Source: Owenia fusiformis | Taxonomy: Eukaryota > Annelida > Polychaeta > Sabellida > Oweniidae | Assembly (NCBI GenBank): GCA_903813345.2 | Contig: CAIIXF020000004.1 | Span: forward strand, 1,528,513-1,592,512 | Length of the DNA stretch: 64,000 nt | Reading direction: 5' to 3' | Shown: positions 51,969 to 63,061 of the stretch, piece after piece | Position numbering within the stretch: the first letter of the stretch is position 1 | How the letters are laid out: the number at the start of each line of letters is the position of its first letter | Translations under genes and position numbers: made by a program | The notes under the pieces: model-generated | Seen by the model: the letters and a program-made list of their open reading frames with translations, nothing else | The model's database searches: none | Told to the model about the DNA's origin: nothing

Positions 51969-52806
51969 ATGAAGGGGAGTGTATTGCCAAACTTATGGAG
52001 GGGAGTGTATTGCCAAACTTATTGAGGGGGGTTTATTGTCAAACTTATTGAGGGGAGTGTATTGTCAAACTTATGGAGGGGGTGTATTGCAAAACTTATG
52101 GAGGGAAGAGTATTGTCGAACTAATGGAGAGGAGTGTATTGCCAAACTTATGGAGGGGGGGGGGTGTATTGCCAAACTTATGAAGGTGAGTGTATTGTCA
52201 AACTTATGGATCCCGGAGGGGGAGTGTATTGCCAAACTTAAGGAGGGAAGAGTATTGCCGAACTAATGGAGGGGGTGTATTGCCAAGCTTAAGGAGGGGA
52301 GTGTATTGTCAAACTAATGGAGGGGAGTGTATTGCAAAACTTATGGAGGGAAGGGTATTGTCAAACTCATGGAGGGGGAGTGTATTGCCAAACTTAAGGA
52401 GGGAAGTTTATTGTCAAACTTATCGAGGGGAGTGTATTGCAAAACTTATTGAGGGAAGAGTATTGTCGAACTAATGGAGGGGTTGTATTTTCAAACTTAT
52501 GGAGGGGAATTATTGCCAAACGTATGGAGGGGGGTGTATTGCCAAACTAATGGAGGGGAGTGTATTGCAAAACTTAAGAAGGGGAGTGTATTGCCAAACT
52601 TAAGGAGGGGAGTGTATTGCCAGACTTATGGAGGGGGTGTATTGCCAAACTTATGAAGGGGAGTGTATTGTCAAACTAATGGAGGGGAGTGTATTGCCAA
52701 ACTTATGGAGGGGAGTTTATTGCCAAACTTATAGAGGGGAGTGTATTGCCAAATTTATGGAGGGGAGTGTATTGCCAAACTTATGGAAGGGAATGTATTG
52801 CCAAAC
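51969..52806. repeat. 26-bp minisatellite, right array
   Basis: It has the same unit, orientation and register style as the left array, about 30 copies, somewhat more degenerate (TTATTGAGG, GAACTAATGGAGG variants and extra G). It begins at ATGAAGGGGAGTG next to the LINE and ends at CCAAACCAGATCGCC. Confidence 0.95.
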
Positions 52807-53037
52807 CAGATCGCCCAAAAGCACCAAGCCCATGGTATTATATGTATTACAATGGCTAAAACTTGGTCCAGACCCGACTTTGGCCAAAGGAATAATTATT
52901 CAACCAACCATTTGACATATCATCGAAAGAGGAGAAACATAGCTACACGGTACCCTTACCCGATACATTGATTTATTTGTTTGTCGCGTTTGCTTCAGAA
53001 GCACTCCATGCCGAATACACATTGCACCCGTGCCATA

Positions 53038-53078
53038 CGTGCTAAGATGTGTAGCACGTGCTAAGATGTGTAGCACGT
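53038..53078. repeat. Short tandem duplication
   Basis: GTGCTAAGATGTGTAGCAC occurs twice in tandem. Confidence 0.8.
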
Positions 53079-53155
53079 GTTTGAATTTCTATTGAACCCG
53101 GGTTTGAGGTTCGAAATCCAAACAATAGACGCTCCTAACCCGTGCTGTAAATCCA

Positions 53156-53304
53156 ACCAATCAGAGCGCTCCTAGCCCGTGCTATTTTTGGGAGCAATCA
53201 TTATGGCATACTGACTGGCCGAAATTCAATATTGTTGTACCCTCACGTGGTAAACTCAGTGGAGGTTTTGTACTCAGTTTGTAGTCAAGATAGCAGATTT
53301 GAAG
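53156..53304 (+). promoter_or_regulatory. Candidate promoter with CCAAT box and noncoding first exon
   Basis: CCAACCAATCAGAGCGC near 53155 is a good NF-Y-type CCAAT motif. About 140 bp later TTTGAAG|GTAAGAAG (53298-53312) is a strong splice donor with no coding frame upstream. It could start the transcript of the decayed coiled-coil gene at 58.1-61.7 kb. That link is a guess from strand and position. Confidence 0.3.
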
Positions 53305-53604
53305 GTAAGAAGTTGCTCAAAGTAAACTAGACTAAACGAGGATCAAACATGATAATGTTTTTGACAGATAAATTCCACATAAACTCGTGAATTTCCCGTA
53401 ATAGTGAGCAGATCTCTCTATTATCGCCCATTTCAGTGTTTTATTGCTTAAAATCAAAAGATCATTTTGCAATAATAATTGAAAAATATATTCCTATTGT
53501 ACATAAATGACATTTGTTTAACCTGCAAAAAGATAACATCGCTTACAAATTCTTAAATTAAAAGAGGACACAGGCTTACTGCACAAAAAACTAAGAAGAC
53601 TAAA

Positions 53605-53994
53605 GTCCATTTCACTGCTTCATTTCGTCAGTAGAACGGCAAAAATAAGAAATTGAGAGACCATTGTGCAATAATATATGGAAAAGTATATTCATAATGT
53701 ACATGAATGACATTTGTATATCTTGGATTGCTTCTAGTTCTAGTTGCTTAAAGTGTGTGGCCTCTTATATTGGGATGCTTCTCTGCCATGTTATTTTCAA
53801 TAAGATTAACATGGCTGAAATTCTTCATATTACAAGACGGCACAGGCTTATTGCACATAAAACTAAAAAATCTGAAATATACAAATGTCATTCATGTACA
53901 TTATGAATATACTTTTCAATATATTATTGCACAATGGTCTCCCAATTTCTTATTTTTGCCATTCTACTGACGCAATGAAACAGTGAAATGGACT
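53605..53994. mobile_element. Foldback with arms of about 120 bp
   Basis: GTCCATTTCACTGCTTCATT at 53606 pairs with the end of the segment near 53994. GCAATAATATATGGAAAAGT pairs with ACTTTTCAATATATTATTGC and so on through GAATGACATTTGTATATC. The loop is about 150 bp. A third, direct partial copy follows at 54375-54530, suggesting repeated insertion or duplication. Confidence 0.8.
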
Positions 53995-54104
53995 CTAAAT
54001 GAATCTAAAAGTTCACGTTTCAATGTACGTGAGTACCATGTTCATGTATAGAAGTCTAGATTCACATATTTAAGGTAGTTAATCATTCTATGAAATTTAC
54101 AATG

Positions 54105-54320
54105 CTTCTAAATGCTATTTAATATAACCATTGTCACAGTCATATCGTGCTTTAACATTACCACGGTCGTGACAAGCCTTGCAATATAGTATAGCATTGT
54201 CACGATTATACCAGGCTTTCGCGATAACACTACCACGGCCATGGCAAGATCCTTGCGAAACTTAAAAACACTTAATAACCTGGTGACGGTTGTGCCAGGC
54301 ATAAGTCTTGCAATAGATAG
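54105..54320. repeat. Dispersed repeat, uninterrupted copy
   Basis: It matches 22320-22471 joined to 23271-23310 (ACCACGGTCGTGACA, CTTGCAATATAGTATAGCAT, GGTGACGGTTGTGCCAGG). It lies between two direct copies of a GATGCTTCTCTGCCAT block (53774 and 54325). Confidence 0.7.
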
Positions 54321-54598
54321 CATGTATGCTTCTCTGCCATAGTATTTTCAAAAAGATACTTTGTAACATGGCTGAAATTCATTATAAGAGGGCACAGGCT
54401 TATTGCACAAAACAGAACTAAATAATCTGAAATATACAAATGTCATTCATGTACAATATGAATATACTTTTCCAAATATTATTGCACAATGGTCTCCTGA
54501 TATCATATTTTTGGGGTTCTACTGACGAAATAAAACTGAAATGGGCTGTAGTTAACTTACATCTTAACTTATGTTTAAGCTTATCTCCAAAATGTGGA

Positions 54599-54720
54599 GT
54601 TGATCAGCCAGCCACTCAGCAAGCCCGCCATCCAGCCACCCAGCCACCCAGCCACCCAGCAAGCCAGCCAGCAAGCCCGCCATCCAGCCACCCAGCAAGC
54701 CACTTACTCAGTCACTTAGT
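54599..54720. repeat. CCAGC/CAAGC simple-sequence tract
   Basis: Irregular repeats of CCAGCCA, CCCAGCCA and CAAGCCC. It reads as a Pro/Ser/His/Gln-rich string in one frame, which I do not take as protein. Confidence 0.85.
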
Positions 54721-54739
54721 AAGTCACTCACTTCCTTAA

Positions 54740-56065
54740 AGTCATTCTCTCACTCTCATTCAGAAGTTCACTTACTCATTCACTCTCTCAATCAGTCTCT
54801 CTATGTGAGGGTTCATATGTTTGAATATTGACTAAAATAATCTTATTTCATTTGGAATTATTCACAATTGCTGTTTTCTACTTTTTGAGTTTAAAAAGGG
54901 AATGTAGTATATATCATTTAGTGTTTTAGAGATCTCTTAATTTCAACAAATGAATTTATTAATAGAGAAACATGTGAATCCATTGAGGATTGCATCAAAA
55001 TACCAAACATACATACTCAAAAATAGCAAGAGCTGCTCAAATGTTTTAGATCTAAATCATGAACCCCATTTTGTACTTTCAGAAGATGAATTTATGTCTG
55101 AGATAAGAAGTTAAAGAAGAGGAAATGTACTATTATGTGAGTATTAAAAATATATCCATTCTGAATTTTCCTACATTTCCAAGAGTTTTCATAAGCAATG
55201 ATTCTTATTAATCACAACCTTAATTCTATTGATTTAATGTACTCTTTGGGTGTGCCTTAGTCCTTAATGCGTCTCCCTATCTTTTGAATGTATTGTTAGA
55301 AAGATATTCTGTGTGCAATGATGATGTGGAAATGATGACTGCATAAGGTTGCATAGATTCTTGGGAAGATGTTCTCAGCCTGGCAACCTAACACTATTCA
55401 GTACATCTTTTGAAACTAAAAAAATTGAGGAAGCTGTAAATGTGATGTTGATTTTTTTTATCAATCAGATGGTTTCCATAAAGTCATGTTTTTTTAAGTC
55501 ATGTTTTTAATTGATCTGCATTTGTAACCATTAATTAAAGACCAACAGTTTCTTCTTTTTAATGGCACATTTGAATTCTATATGTTGTTTTCTATCAATA
55601 GAGCTAGCTTCATTTACTTTTACTCAAATTCTAAAGATTTTTAAGTCTTCTGAAAAAGGTCAAGCTAAATCCCCATTTACACAATGTTGAAAAACCTTTA
55701 AAGATTAAAAATTCATTTACTCTTATAGTTATAAGTGTCACAATTTTAATAATAAATTACAATCCATATGTCAATAGGTTCATATGATTAGATTCAACTG
55801 GCAGTGATCTCCCCAGCATAAAGCAAGATGGGCGCAGCAACCACCTGAGATTTTGAAAATATGCTTGCACCCACCTTAAAATCAGTCTGCACCCACATTA
55901 AAAATGAAAAAAAATCATTGGCATATTTCCTCAAATTTTTGTCTAATTTGTAAAAATGAGAGTTTTTGCACCCACCTGAGAAAAAATGCTGAGGAGATCA
56001 CTTAATGGTGTTTTAAGTTGATCCAAATGGAAATCAAGAAATTAAGTGACTCTTGTAATACATTT
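54740..56065. other. AT-rich stretch with one possible decayed exon
   Basis: At 55083-55133, after CTTTCAG, the sequence reads DEFMSEIR and, one base out of frame, LKKRKCTI before GTGAGT. It could be an exon of the downstream coiled-coil gene with a frameshift, but it is too short to be sure. At 55800-56000 a CTCCCCAGCATAAAGCAAG... AGATTTTGAAAAT block with poly-A runs recurs in part near 59460. Confidence 0.3.
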
Positions 56066-56066
56066 A

Positions 56067-57064
56067 CAGGGTGGTCCAAAAAAAAGTGAACCCCTGCAAC
56101 TGGCCATATTTCCCTTATTACTTGCAGGAATTCTTTTTTATTTTCACATGTTGTAGAGGAAGGTCTAAAATTTATGTTGGTACCATACATTTTTCTTAGT
56201 CTTGAAATTTGCAGAAATTATAAGCCCTGACCAAACATTACTGAAAATGGACAAATTGTGATTTTCAATATCCGCGATTCTTCAACCCTTTAACACCTTT
56301 CCCCTAAGAATTTTTTAAGCTGCAGTCTTAAAGAACTAATATTTTCTGACTTTGTTCAATTTTAAATCCTGCACATTATAGCTTAAAACTAGCATCCTAC
56401 ATTTGTTAGTTGCAAAGTTATTGTGATCCAAAGAGATGTGCTAAGCTTCCACAGACAAACACATTTTCCAGTGAAATCATGAGCATACCCCTATATGATC
56501 TTGAAATGTCAATATCTTCATAAATCATGGACCAATTCTAATGATATATGGCTCAAAACATTGAATATTGGATTTTCTTTTGATTTTTTAAAGATATTTA
56601 ATCAAGGGGCTATCAGATTCCTGGTCAAAGGGGGCAACTTCCTTCCATAAGAGGCCCCCCTCTAACTGTTGGTGTAGGTAACATACCCCTAAACTGTTGA
56701 ACAGTTAAAAATGCTTCAAATGATCAATGAAAGTGTGAAATGTGTTTTCTGCTTGAATAGTGTCCCTTTTGTCATATGGTAGGGTTTTAAACTTGTATCT
56801 CTAACTGAAAGCTGTTTAAGATCATCCAATGTGTTTCAACAATTTCCGTGAATCACATTTGTTAAATTTTGTACAATATCTAATTTCCGGGCATGTTTGT
56901 TAAACACTTGTAATTTCTTCAAAATTTAAGACTGGGAATAAATTATGGCATCAACCAAAATTTTAGACCTTTCTCTACAACATGTGATAATATGAGCCAA
57001 TTCATGCATGTATTAAAAAAAATGTAGCCTGTTGCAGGGGTTCACTTTTTTTTGGACCACCCTG
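56067..57064. mobile_element. TA-flanked foldback element, about 1 kb
   Basis: The ends CAGGGTGGTCCAAAAAAAAG and its exact complement continue inward (GTGAACCCCTGCAAC), with TA on both sides (56065-56066, 57065-57066). Deeper arm sequence also pairs, for example CACATGTTGTAGAGGAAGGT with ACCTTTCTCTACAACATGTG. No transposase remains readable. Confidence 0.8.
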
Positions 57065-57066
57065 TA

Positions 57067-58128
57067 CATGTATTCTGGACCTACCAACACCCATGCTGCC
57101 ATCTATATTTCAATTTATATTGAAAACACAGCTACAAGCCCTTATGAGCCCCTCCCCCTACTTCACATACATACCTCCCCACAATGTTTTGTTAAAGCAC
57201 AGGGTACTTTTTACTGAGATTAATTATTCATTGGAGATACAAATATACTCTAAGGCATTCAGTGATCTCCCCAGCATTATTTTTCAAGCGGGGGGGAGGG
57301 TTATCAAGTGTTACTGAGTTTATTTATCAACTCACAAATTTGTGTAAAGGATGAGTCTAGATATATGCCCTTTTGGTCCCTCAGTTAAATGTATGTGATA
57401 GGTATATTTACTATTTCATGAGTATTAATGCAAAATAAACCCCCTGCTGAGAGTCAAAATAAGTAACAGAAAACAATCAATAATTATCATAGAAAAAACA
57501 CCAATGGCAACCTGTATGGCATATAAAATAGAAATAACTTAAAGACCATGAAGAATTAAAAAGAAAATCTTTTTTTTTAAATATACATAAGGATTTAATT
57601 CTTTTTCAAATTATTTGAATTTTCCGCCATTTTAATTTGAAGGGGGAAAAACAAGATAGCTGCCATTTGATGTAAGAAATATCAGAACAAAAGCAGCTTC
57701 ACTTTCACAATGAGCAATGGCATTTTCACAATGAGCAAAGTTTTCTGGTTTAGGTTTATGTTTAGACATATAACTCCCCTATCCATTCAATCCTCCTCTG
57801 TTCAATTTTGATTGTATTTTATATGAGTTTTACTTTAATAAACCAGCAATGACATTATTTTTGTGAGAATATAAGTTTTGTCAAAATAATCCCAAAATTG
57901 AGCTTTGTACAATTTAGAAGCATCAATAATGCCAACAAGTAATTTGAACATTCATGTCATTAAATTCTGTTCAATTTCCCTCTGATTTGTTGCCATGGTG
58001 ACATGTTATGACATCATCCTGAAACACTTAACCAGTCTTTACCAAAGCTTTTAAACACTTGTTGTTCAATCAGGATCAATTATTTTTCATTAGAGGTCCA
58101 AACAAGATGTATAATGTTTTATTTCCAG
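57067..58128. other. AT-rich stretch, nothing recognised
   Basis: A TCTCCCCAGCATTATT word and G tract near 57270-57300 resemble parts of the 55.8- and 59.46-kb blocks. No exon was found. Confidence 0.35.
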
Positions 58129-58397
58129 ACTGCATCAAGAACGATGATAGTGTATGGATCAGAGCTTGACTCTATAAGTGAGAATGGGTAGAGCTACTAT
58201 CAGCAAGCACATCTAACACCAGAGGAGCCAACCTTGCCTCAAAGATAATTGCCAGGTATTTTACAAAGATCTGTTATCACTGGTAATCCACTCGGAACGT
58301 CAAAGGTACAATTTTTCTTTTTCCTTATTTCTATATTGTAGGCAGAATTCCCACAACATTTTATCACAATGTATATCACAATCATATGTTTAAGAAA

Positions 58398-58537
58398 GAA
58401 GACAACAGAATCGGCGATTTAATTCCTCACTTAAATTACAGAAACAATATTTCAAAAAACAGTTAAGATCTGCACTTTTATCCCATATCGTTTCTGTAAC
58501 TTAAGTGAGGAATTAAATCGACGATTCTATTGTCTTC
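58398..58537. repeat. 48-bp inverted repeat (hairpin) inside a dispersed repeat
   Basis: Arms 58398-58445 and 58490-58537 are inverted copies with three mismatches (GAAGACAACAGAATCGGCGA against GAAGACAATAGAATCGTCGA); the loop is 44 bp. It overlaps the start of dispersed-repeat copy 2 and sits in an intron of the coiled-coil pseudogene. Confidence 0.85.
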
Positions 58538-58736
58538 TGATCTATTTTTTCGCAAACATGTACCTTTTATAAAACATATGATACTGATACACGTTTGTGT
58601 GAAAAAATGTCGTGGTGATTCTGCCTACAAGGTGTGAAATAAGGAAAAAAGAAAAATCATACCTTCGACGTTCCAACATTTTGTTACCCAAATGAACTGT
58701 TTCTGTAACCAGCGTAATCGAGCGGATCACCCGTGT
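58452..58736. repeat. Dispersed repeat, copy 2
   Basis: Related to 1292-1490; the words AGTTAAGATCTGCACTT, GCAAACATGTACCTTTTAT, GTGAAATAAGGAAAAAAGA and TAACCAGCGTAATCGAGCGG are shared. Confidence 0.7.
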
Positions 58737-61115
58737 GTTATGCATATGACAAAAAAAGTGAATTAGTAATATTTTGGATATAAAGAGTGTAAAATTGCAA
58801 TAGTGTACAGGTGGGCAGGCCCAGCATTATTCTTGTTTTATTTTCTCACTTTTTTGATGAATATGGAGTGCATTTAAAGACAACTAGCATCAAACCTTCA
58901 CAAAACTACATGCAACTGGGTCTTAGTCATCATAAAAACATGTCATTCCTCAAACACAATGAGTAACACTTAATTGTTCCATCTGTAGGTACCATTCACT
59001 ACCAGTTAGTAGCTGTAAGAAACAGTGTAGGAAACAGTGTAGGAAACAGGAAAAGGCTGTGAGTGAACATGAGGGCTGTGGAAGACTAAACAAGGCTTTG
59101 CAACAGAGCCTAGATGACCTAGAGGCCAAACTTAATAGCAATACATTCACACAGGGGGACTGATCAGCTGTGCATGCTAAATTACAGAATGTCCAGGTAT
59201 GTCCAATGAAAGTCTGAATCTTTATCTCAATGAATGATTTTAATATTTAATTTCCAAACATTTTGTTATGTATTCATTTCAGAACTTACTGTGCTACAAC
59301 GAAGAAGAAAATCATAAGCTTAGAGCTAAATCACCCAAAGTGACATTAAATCACAAAGTCTTGGGTATTTTCAATTAAATTTTTATTTTTTACACATCTC
59401 ACTGACATTATCCACAAATTTGTTCAAGTCACTGCCATATGCAATGCATACAGTTATCTGCTCAGCATTAAAGCAAGAAGGCACAGCACCCACTTAACCG
59501 GCTTAATTTCATCTTCCTAAAAATTCATTTGCATCCACTTAAAAATGAGAAAAATAATGAAAAATGGGCATAGTTTTACCAGTTTTGGTCTGAATTGTGA
59601 AAATGAGAATTTTGCACCAACTTGATATAAAATGCCTTATCTGGTGCCTGATAATTGAAATCCTGAAAATACGGCAAATTGCCATGTTTCTAGTTTTATA
59701 GTCACTTCAATTGATTCAATGTAGCAATTTGTGACATTGATTTATAGGAATCATGATAATTATGTAAGTTTGGTCGATCTTTCCATTGATATATCAAACT
59801 TGATATCATCTATTTTGATTTTGGCTGTAGAGGGGGGGGGCAGGGCTTATTTGATAGTTAAGAATAGCATTTTAGAGTCATATTACCATTTGAATTATGG
59901 AAGCTACTTTAGCTTTATCAATATGCAAATCTAAAATTTTATGAATCATGTTTTCACAGAACACAAGTAATTTTTTGAATGGAACCCCTGAAGGACTTAC
60001 AATTTCGCATATATCTTTAGACTTTGAAGCTGACACTAATGAGTGAGAAAAGTTTGGTAGACAGAAGGAGGGAGACATTCTCAGAGTTGCAGACACAGAG
60101 TGGTGACCCTCATTTTACCTTAGAGAAGAATCTTGTTGTTGAGAGATACCACATGCTTCTCGACAAAGTGGAGGTATGATCTAGAGATACTTTATATGAT
60201 GCACTGTTACATTGGGTAATTTTAATACTACTGGTACAAAAATAAACTTCCAACATTGAGGATGAGTTGGCTATAGGATCAATTACTCAGATGTGAGTAG
60301 GTAGTTACCAGTTTCGCCACCAGGCGGCTGAGTCGGGGGAAATAACATGGCAGGGTATTACAAATTTCCCTTAAACTTGAATATTCATCAGTTTTAGTGG
60401 TTCACTTTTCATATTACCCTTATGTATCTGATAGTTATTCAAATTAAAATATGTCCAGTAAAGGAAAATGTTATCTGCCCAACACAAGAAAAGATATTTC
60501 ACTTTTTGTGATTTTACAACATGGGGTCTATGGGGAATCTCCCCGACCTAGAAGTCACATTTTCAAAGAAAATTAAATTTTCAAAGTTGATAAACTCTTA
60601 TCAAAGCCACATTTCTAGATGTAATTTTACATGTAGATTCGAAATATGACATCAGTTTGACTGAAGTTTGAATTTTTAATGACGTAAATCAAGATTATTT
60701 CTACTCGCACCTAGTCTATTGTCTAATGGATGAGTTGTCTTGGGGATCAATTGACTTTGGGATGAGTTGGTTCTTAGCAACCAGTTGTCTTGGAAATCAG
60801 TTGTCATGGGGACTAATTGACCCTGCAATCTACATGTATCGTGTACAAAAGTATATGTAAATCAGGGTGTTTGTTCTTGCAAATGGATATCCATTTGATC
60901 TCATTTCTTTGATCTGATCTCTCTTTTAGGATTTATTAAGGGAATGTGACAATGTATTGTCAAACCACATATACCAGGAGGCACTGGAAAAATGCAACAG
61001 AATGAATAGATGGAGAAACCATTGAATAACCTGGAGGGGGATAGGCACACCACACAAGCTCAATTACTCAAGGTAAATTTTGGGATATTTTACAGAATGA
61101 AGCCGAAATTATACA

Positions 61116-61150
61116 CAGGGTGTTCCATCAAAATTGTATTCCCACATACT
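61116..61150. mobile_element. Lone CAGGGTGTTCC end
   Basis: CAGGGTGTTCCATCAAAATT resembles the terminal repeats of the TA-flanked foldbacks, but no inverted partner was found. It is a truncated element or chance. A similar lone end, CAGGGTGAGCCAAAAATG, starts at 61886. Confidence 0.35.
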
Positions 61151-61708
61151 TGAACCCTCAACCCTTATAAACAGATGTCTCAAAAGAAATTGTAGAGATT
61201 ATCCAAAGTTACATTTCTCTCTCATTTGTATGGATACTTCAAGAGATGAAAGCACAATGCAAACTCAACTAGCACGAGTGAAGGTCTTCTTATTTACTAT
61301 TAAAAACCCTCTCGTAGTAATACAGTGCAAATGTATTTCTCTAACATATTTTACATTCAAAATATTACAAGTTACGGAGAATGAAAAATGCAACTCATCT
61401 AAAATTATCAGGCGTAATTGCTCAGATTATTAAAGCTAAAAGCATTACTTCAAGCAAACAAAGTGACTGTATGTAAATGAAAGTATAATTTCTCCAAAAA
61501 GGATATTCCTGTACAAATAGAGGATGGCCAGAGCCTGCTTCATCCCATGCAGACACGGGAGAGAAAACTCTGACAAATTTCTTGGTATTGGGTCCAGACA
61601 CCATCCGGCAAAACCTTCACTACGATTATGAAACTTTGATAAAACGACTCGCAGATACCAAGGGCACATTAGAGAGCTGTCTCCTGGAGTTGTAACCGCA
61701 CAGATCAG

Positions 61709-62261
61709 GTGAGAATGAGTATCTTTATTCCAAAAAGTTGGGAAATGATGCTTATTAAGTGAGCATTTGAACACTGATTTTGAGGAAAAACAATTAAACA
61801 CTGAAGATATGTCTCAGAGTCCAACAATTTATGCAATTTTTAAACTAACTCTTTATATGACTTGAAATAAGAAACAATTGAGGCACAGGGTGAGCCAAAA
61901 ATGTTAATCGAAACAAATGTTAAAAACTAAGTCATTCAGCATTGTTTAAGATCATATTTATCACCATTAAACCTTTTCAATTTTCTTCATCTTAGAAGTA
62001 TGGCTATATTATACTAAAGCTGAAGGCATTTTAGAGTAGATCACAATTATGGCATTGTTTTTCTGATTCTTGCCTCAGAAAATTAAAAATGGCTGGAATA
62101 GGCCATAACTTAGAGATATGATACTACAATGATCTATTTATTGAAGGGAAGAGTGCGATGGTAAATATTACATTGTGACTGTACAGTTCATGATTTATAT
62201 ATGTTCGTTGGGATTCCCTACAACCTTGGAGTTGCGAATTTCTAGTTGTAAATTGTGAATT
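61709..62261. other. Intron/intergenic, nothing firm
   Basis: It contains the lone CAGGGTGAGCC end at 61886. No exon is supported. Confidence 0.35.
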
Positions 62262-62805
62262 GTAGGTTCTACAACATGAGTCAGAACATCCCCAGGTTCT
62301 ACAACATGAGTCAGAACATCCCCAGGTTCTACAACAACATGATTCAGAACATCCCGAGGTGCTACAACATGAGTCAGAACATCATCAGGTTCTACAACAA
62401 CATGAGTCAGAACATCCCCAGGTTCTACAACAACCTGATTCAGAACATCCATCACCAGGTTCTACAACAACATGAGTCAGAATATCCATCACCAGGTTCT
62501 ACAACAACATGAGTCAGAACATCCCCAGGTTACAACATGAGTCAGAACATCCCCAGGTTCTACAACATGAGTCAGAGCAATGCATCCCCAGGTTCTACAA
62601 CAACATGCGTCAGAACATCATCAGGTTCTACAACAACCTGAGTCAGAACATCATCAGGTTCTACAACATGAGTCAGAGCAATGCATCCCCAGGTTCTACA
62701 ACAACATGCGTCAGAATATTCCCAGATTCTACAACAACAGGAGTCAGAACACCATCAGGTTCTACAACAACATGAGTCAGAACATCAGCAAGAGGCTCTC
62801 GGGGG
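62262..62805. repeat. 33-36-bp minisatellite, possibly partly coding
   Basis: Repeats of AGGTTCTACAAC(AAC)ATGAGTCAGAACATC with variable CCC, ATC or AGCAATGC inserts. Because the main unit and its variants (33, 36 bp) are multiples of three, a frame can stay open over several units, giving QVLQQHESEH-like periods. The array leads without a stop into the open frame that ends at 63061. Confidence 0.9.
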
Positions 62806-63061
62806 TTGTCAGTTCATGATAACAGAAGAACTATCGCTTGATGTTGGAGGTATAATAACAAAACTGTATGACAGGGATGATTTTGAAGCTTTGTGTTTAC
62901 AGATGAAGAAGCTCTCTACATGTTTGTTATGTGTTACAAAAAGTACACCTTTTCAAAATCATCTTAATGTTCATTGGGACAATGGCCTGGTAGTATACAG
63001 GAAAATACTTTTGTCTTGCTGCTTTGGTTGTGCGCAAGCTATCGAAATATTGATGAAATAG
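62806..63061 (+). CDS. Unrecognised open frame after the minisatellite
   Basis: The frame continuing from the repeat encodes GGCQFMITEELSLDVGG, then LYDRDDFEALCLQMKKLSTC and LLSCCFGCAQAIEILMK before the stop at 63061. A donor-like GGAG|GTATAA at 62848 would end an exon there instead. No family was recognised. It might be a late exon of the coiled-coil gene, but this rests only on position and strand. Confidence 0.25.

Larger units (their letters stand above)
58129..61708 (+). pseudogene. Decayed multi-exon coiled-coil gene
   Basis: Exons with matching phases: 58129-58255 (CIKNDDSVWIRA, then EWVELLSASTSNTRGANLAS), 58989-59196 (SCKKQCRKQCRKQEKAVSEH, LNKALQQSLDDLEAKLNSN, HAKLQNVQ), about 59283-59364 (NLLCYNEEENHKLRAKSPK), 60021-60173 (TLKLTLMSEKSLVDRRRETF, LEKNLVVERYHMLLDKVE), 60930-61072 (DLLRECDNVLSNHIYQEALE, then NNLEGDRHTTQAQLLK) and about 61521-61708 (NLHYDYETLIKRLADTKGTL). 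Heptad-like leucines suggest a long coiled coil. The first junction (phase 2) and the second (phase 0) fit exactly, as do 60173/60930. Breaks: TGA at 58167, 58179 and 59161; a one-base loss in the 60930 exon (143 bp, near 61005); TAA at 61693. I do not recognise the family. Several intact exons could mean a still-transcribed gene with assembly errors. Confidence 0.6.

Noticed and set aside
48373-52806. CRISPR-like array
   Set aside because: Repeats are head-to-tail with no unique spacers, and the DNA is eukaryotic.
20762-59196. TGA as a sense codon (alternative code or selenocysteine)
   Set aside because: The Ngaro RT, GH30 and other ORFs use standard stops, no SECIS-like element was seen, and frameshifts and a TAA occur in the same coiled-coil gene.
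61445-61801. 118-codon minus-strand open frame
   Set aside because: It is antisense to the coiled-coil exon at 61521-61708; no recognisable domain.
62262-62805. CRISPR-like array
   Set aside because: Direct minisatellite with small inserts; no spacers of uniform length and no cas genes.
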